From assembly GCA_018873245.2 (NCBI GenBank), contig JAEMBT020000007.1, positions 3,091,129-3,155,128 of the forward strand: a DNA stretch of 64,000 nt. The letters run 5' to 3'. Source of the DNA: Archegozetes longisetosus. Lineage: Eukaryota > Arthropoda > Arachnida > Sarcoptiformes > Trhypochthoniidae. Below, in pieces: positions 61,941 through 64,000 of the stretch (positions are counted from its first letter, which is position 1; each line of letters begins with the position of its first letter). The notes below the pieces were generated by a model. The model was not told the origin of the DNA, did no database searches, and worked only from the letters and a program-made list of their open reading frames with translations. The translations under genes and the position numbers were made by a program.

Positions 61941-64000
61941 GTAAAATATTTCTTATCTATTTTCTTAAGGTTTTTTCAAACCCTTCTCTATGTGAGAAAA
62001 TAGAGTCGAAATTGTTTTCAAACTTTTCTGATATTGTTTAGAGAATTTGATTTATGCTTAAATTGATATAAACGCGTTTCACTCCTCAAACAACCCATAC
62101 ATTTATTTTCAATGATTCAATCTCTTAAGATATCTGAAACTTTATTGGCGTCGAAAGTGAGTTTTGACATAAAATAGTTTTGATGTATTTTTCTCTTATG
62201 TCAATACCTGTACATAAAATGAACATAAGGTTTGCTGTACTTCAATCGTTTATTTATTCTTAACAAATAAACTATAGTTAAAAATATTTTATTCGTAAAG
62301 GCTGTAGAGAATTTCGTATTTCATAGCGATGAGGCAAATTGTTCTCTCTTTAAATTTAATTGATGCCAATAAAAGTTTTGTTATTTCCAACAATTATTTA
62401 ATTAAAACTGAACAGTTAATTACCTCAATTTCACGTTAAAAAGATACTAATATGTACTGTAAATGTGTTATTAATTCAGATCTAATACGAAACCAGATTT
62501 TACCATGAATATATTGAATAATTCGTGTTATAGCTTATAGAACATTAGATTCTTTTTACAATAAAATAATTAATAGAGAGTATGAAATATTTGAATGAAT
62601 TACAGGAATTTTTGTGGGAATATGTTTTGAGCCGTTTCTATGATAATTGGTATCTCTCAAAATTATTTCTAAATTTTATTAATTAGTAAAATATTAAATT
62701 TGAATATTTGATGAACGAGAAACTCTGAGAAATTAATTAAACCATTCATTATTCTGAACTTAAGAAAAAGTGATGGTTTTTAACTGAAACAATCAGACAT
62801 AATGAATGACAGGTAAAGCTCTGTACCAAACTAGAAATTACTTTCTATAAGTTTAAGGGCAAACACAGATATTAGCACTTAAAAATCAGATTTTCAATTA
62901 TTTTTCTTAATATGAAATTTTTTGGCTTCAATTTATTTGCAATCATTAGTTTGAATTTTGACAAAACCTCTGAAAAATTGTCACAACAATTAGGAAGATG
63001 TGACTGGAAAAAGTTCAGTTCTCCCTAATTCTTTTGGGAAATTTAATATTGTCAAAATACTCCTCTTGTCAACAATACAGACATTTGTTTATCTAACATA
63101 CGACCAATTGGTTCGTGTATTATTTGTATTATAAATCCAATGAAAAAGAGTGTTTCATATGGTAATCACTGATCATCAAAACATTCATTTTATGCGACTT
63201 ATCTAATATTAGACTGTTTGAGACTTTAGTAAACATTAATTTGCTGGTAATAACTCAGTAAAAATGTATAATAAACAAATGAAACCTACACATAAATGTA
63301 TTTGATTTAGGTTTGTGTCACCAAATTAACACAAGTATGAAATGCATTTTTCTGATTACTTGAGTTGAACTTCTCAGCACAAATTCTTATTTCTCTTTGA
63401 CTGAGTCTTTAGATTGAAATAAAAACTCGTAGTTATATGAGAAATATATCAAACATTAATTACTAGACAGCAAATCTTTTCTGACATTAGTTTAATTGCT
63501 ATCATGTTCGACAAGTTTCACTACTATTAATGAGCTTTTATTAAATTAATATTGAAGCACTCAAATATGAAAAACATTTCGCAAAATTCAATACAATAAT
63601 AAACAGCATAATTAAGTTCATTTGACGGATATTGATTTTCCTTTGCTTTTATTGTATTCGATGGCCAATAGAGAGAAATAAACATTATTCAAGTCTAGAA
63701 ATTTGCATATTTTAGGTCAATGCTATAGAGTTTATGCATTTAATTGAACTTTAATAAGTATTGCTTACATTTTTGAAATAATCAGTAGTACTAAGGATCA
63801 CAATTTATTGTAGGATTTCGCTTATAATCAAAATTACTCAAAGCTTAGATTCAACACTATTTTATCTGGAATTTAAATCAATTTTATGAGTTAATGACTG
63901 TTTTGTCTCCTGTACTCCGTTTTCATTTGACGAATACGTATGCATTGCATGCATTGCAGTGAAGTGTGTTTTCGGTAGCGAATAATGCTTTCATACGAAA

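Larger units (their letters stand above)
56060..64000 (+). repeat. Duplicon B, direct copy of duplicon A, running off the window
   Basis: Partner of 14340-23850 by the anchors given there. It keeps the carboxylesterase exons (60044-60436 and 61723-61940). From 61941 to the window end no further esterase exon is visible: I looked for a GGGF-like oxyanion block and a GESAG-like serine motif and saw neither. That stretch is therefore intron or degraded flank. Confidence 0.8.

Noticed and set aside
1..64000. tRNA genes
   Set aside because: I looked for GGTTCGAAT/GGTTCGANTC B-box patterns with an A-box upstream; the GTTCGAA near 37226 lies inside the transposase and no cloverleaf forms.

Overview
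This is an AT-rich eukaryotic window, roughly three quarters A+T by eye, with very few intact genes. There is no operon structure, and I recognise no rRNA, tRNA or CRISPR array. Coding pieces are split by spliceosomal introns with ordinary GT...AG ends. The fossils are an ABCH/ABCG-like transporter, a type-B carboxylesterase with a membrane anchor, and mariner/Tc1 and pogo-, piggyBac- and Mutator-like elements. Together these point to an invertebrate animal, most likely an arthropod. The best single clue to lifestyle is a secreted chorismate mutase. Animals do not normally have this enzyme, but some plant-parasitic animals acquired it from bacteria and secrete it into plants. I cannot name the species.

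Layout. 0.7-2.5 kb (minus strand): one copy of a three-copy decayed gene family (units E, C, D). 2.5-6.7 kb: nothing recognisable. 6.75-10.7 kb: left arm of an inverted duplication whose other arm is 30.15-33.85 kb; the left arm alone carries a dead mariner/Tc1 element (7.74-8.66 kb). 12.3-13.8 kb: island of visibly higher G+C with short broken reading frames. 14.3-23.85 kb: duplicon A, a direct diverged copy of duplicon B (56.06 kb to the window end); A carries an extra block at 19.95-22.87 kb with two non-autonomous transposons. 27.0-30.0 kb: an unknown small ORF, the two-exon chorismate mutase gene, a pogo-like MITE and a decayed second chorismate mutase. 35.0-40.5 kb: unit C, interrupted by a near-complete mariner/Tc1 element (36.58-37.92 kb). 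41.6-45.0 kb: a dead ABC transporter. 47.1-51.3 kb: unit D. 54.4 kb: a (TC)n microsatellite. 55.16-55.62 kb: a piggyBac-like MITE. 56.06-64.0 kb: duplicon B, with a small conserved ORF and the first two exons of a membrane-anchored carboxylesterase that carries a one-base frameshift.

How it fits together. The only gene that looks fully intact is the chorismate mutase: signal peptide, one 83-bp intron, catalytic residues at family spacing and a C-terminal cysteine pair. Nearly everything else is duplication followed by decay. Units have been copied in direct and inverted orientation and then cut by small DNA transposons, and most gene copies are broken. The biologically interesting reading is a horizontally acquired, domesticated secreted enzyme that duplicated in tandem, with one copy then dying, inside a fast-turnover repeat landscape that also holds remnants of detoxification-type families (ABC transporter, carboxylesterase).
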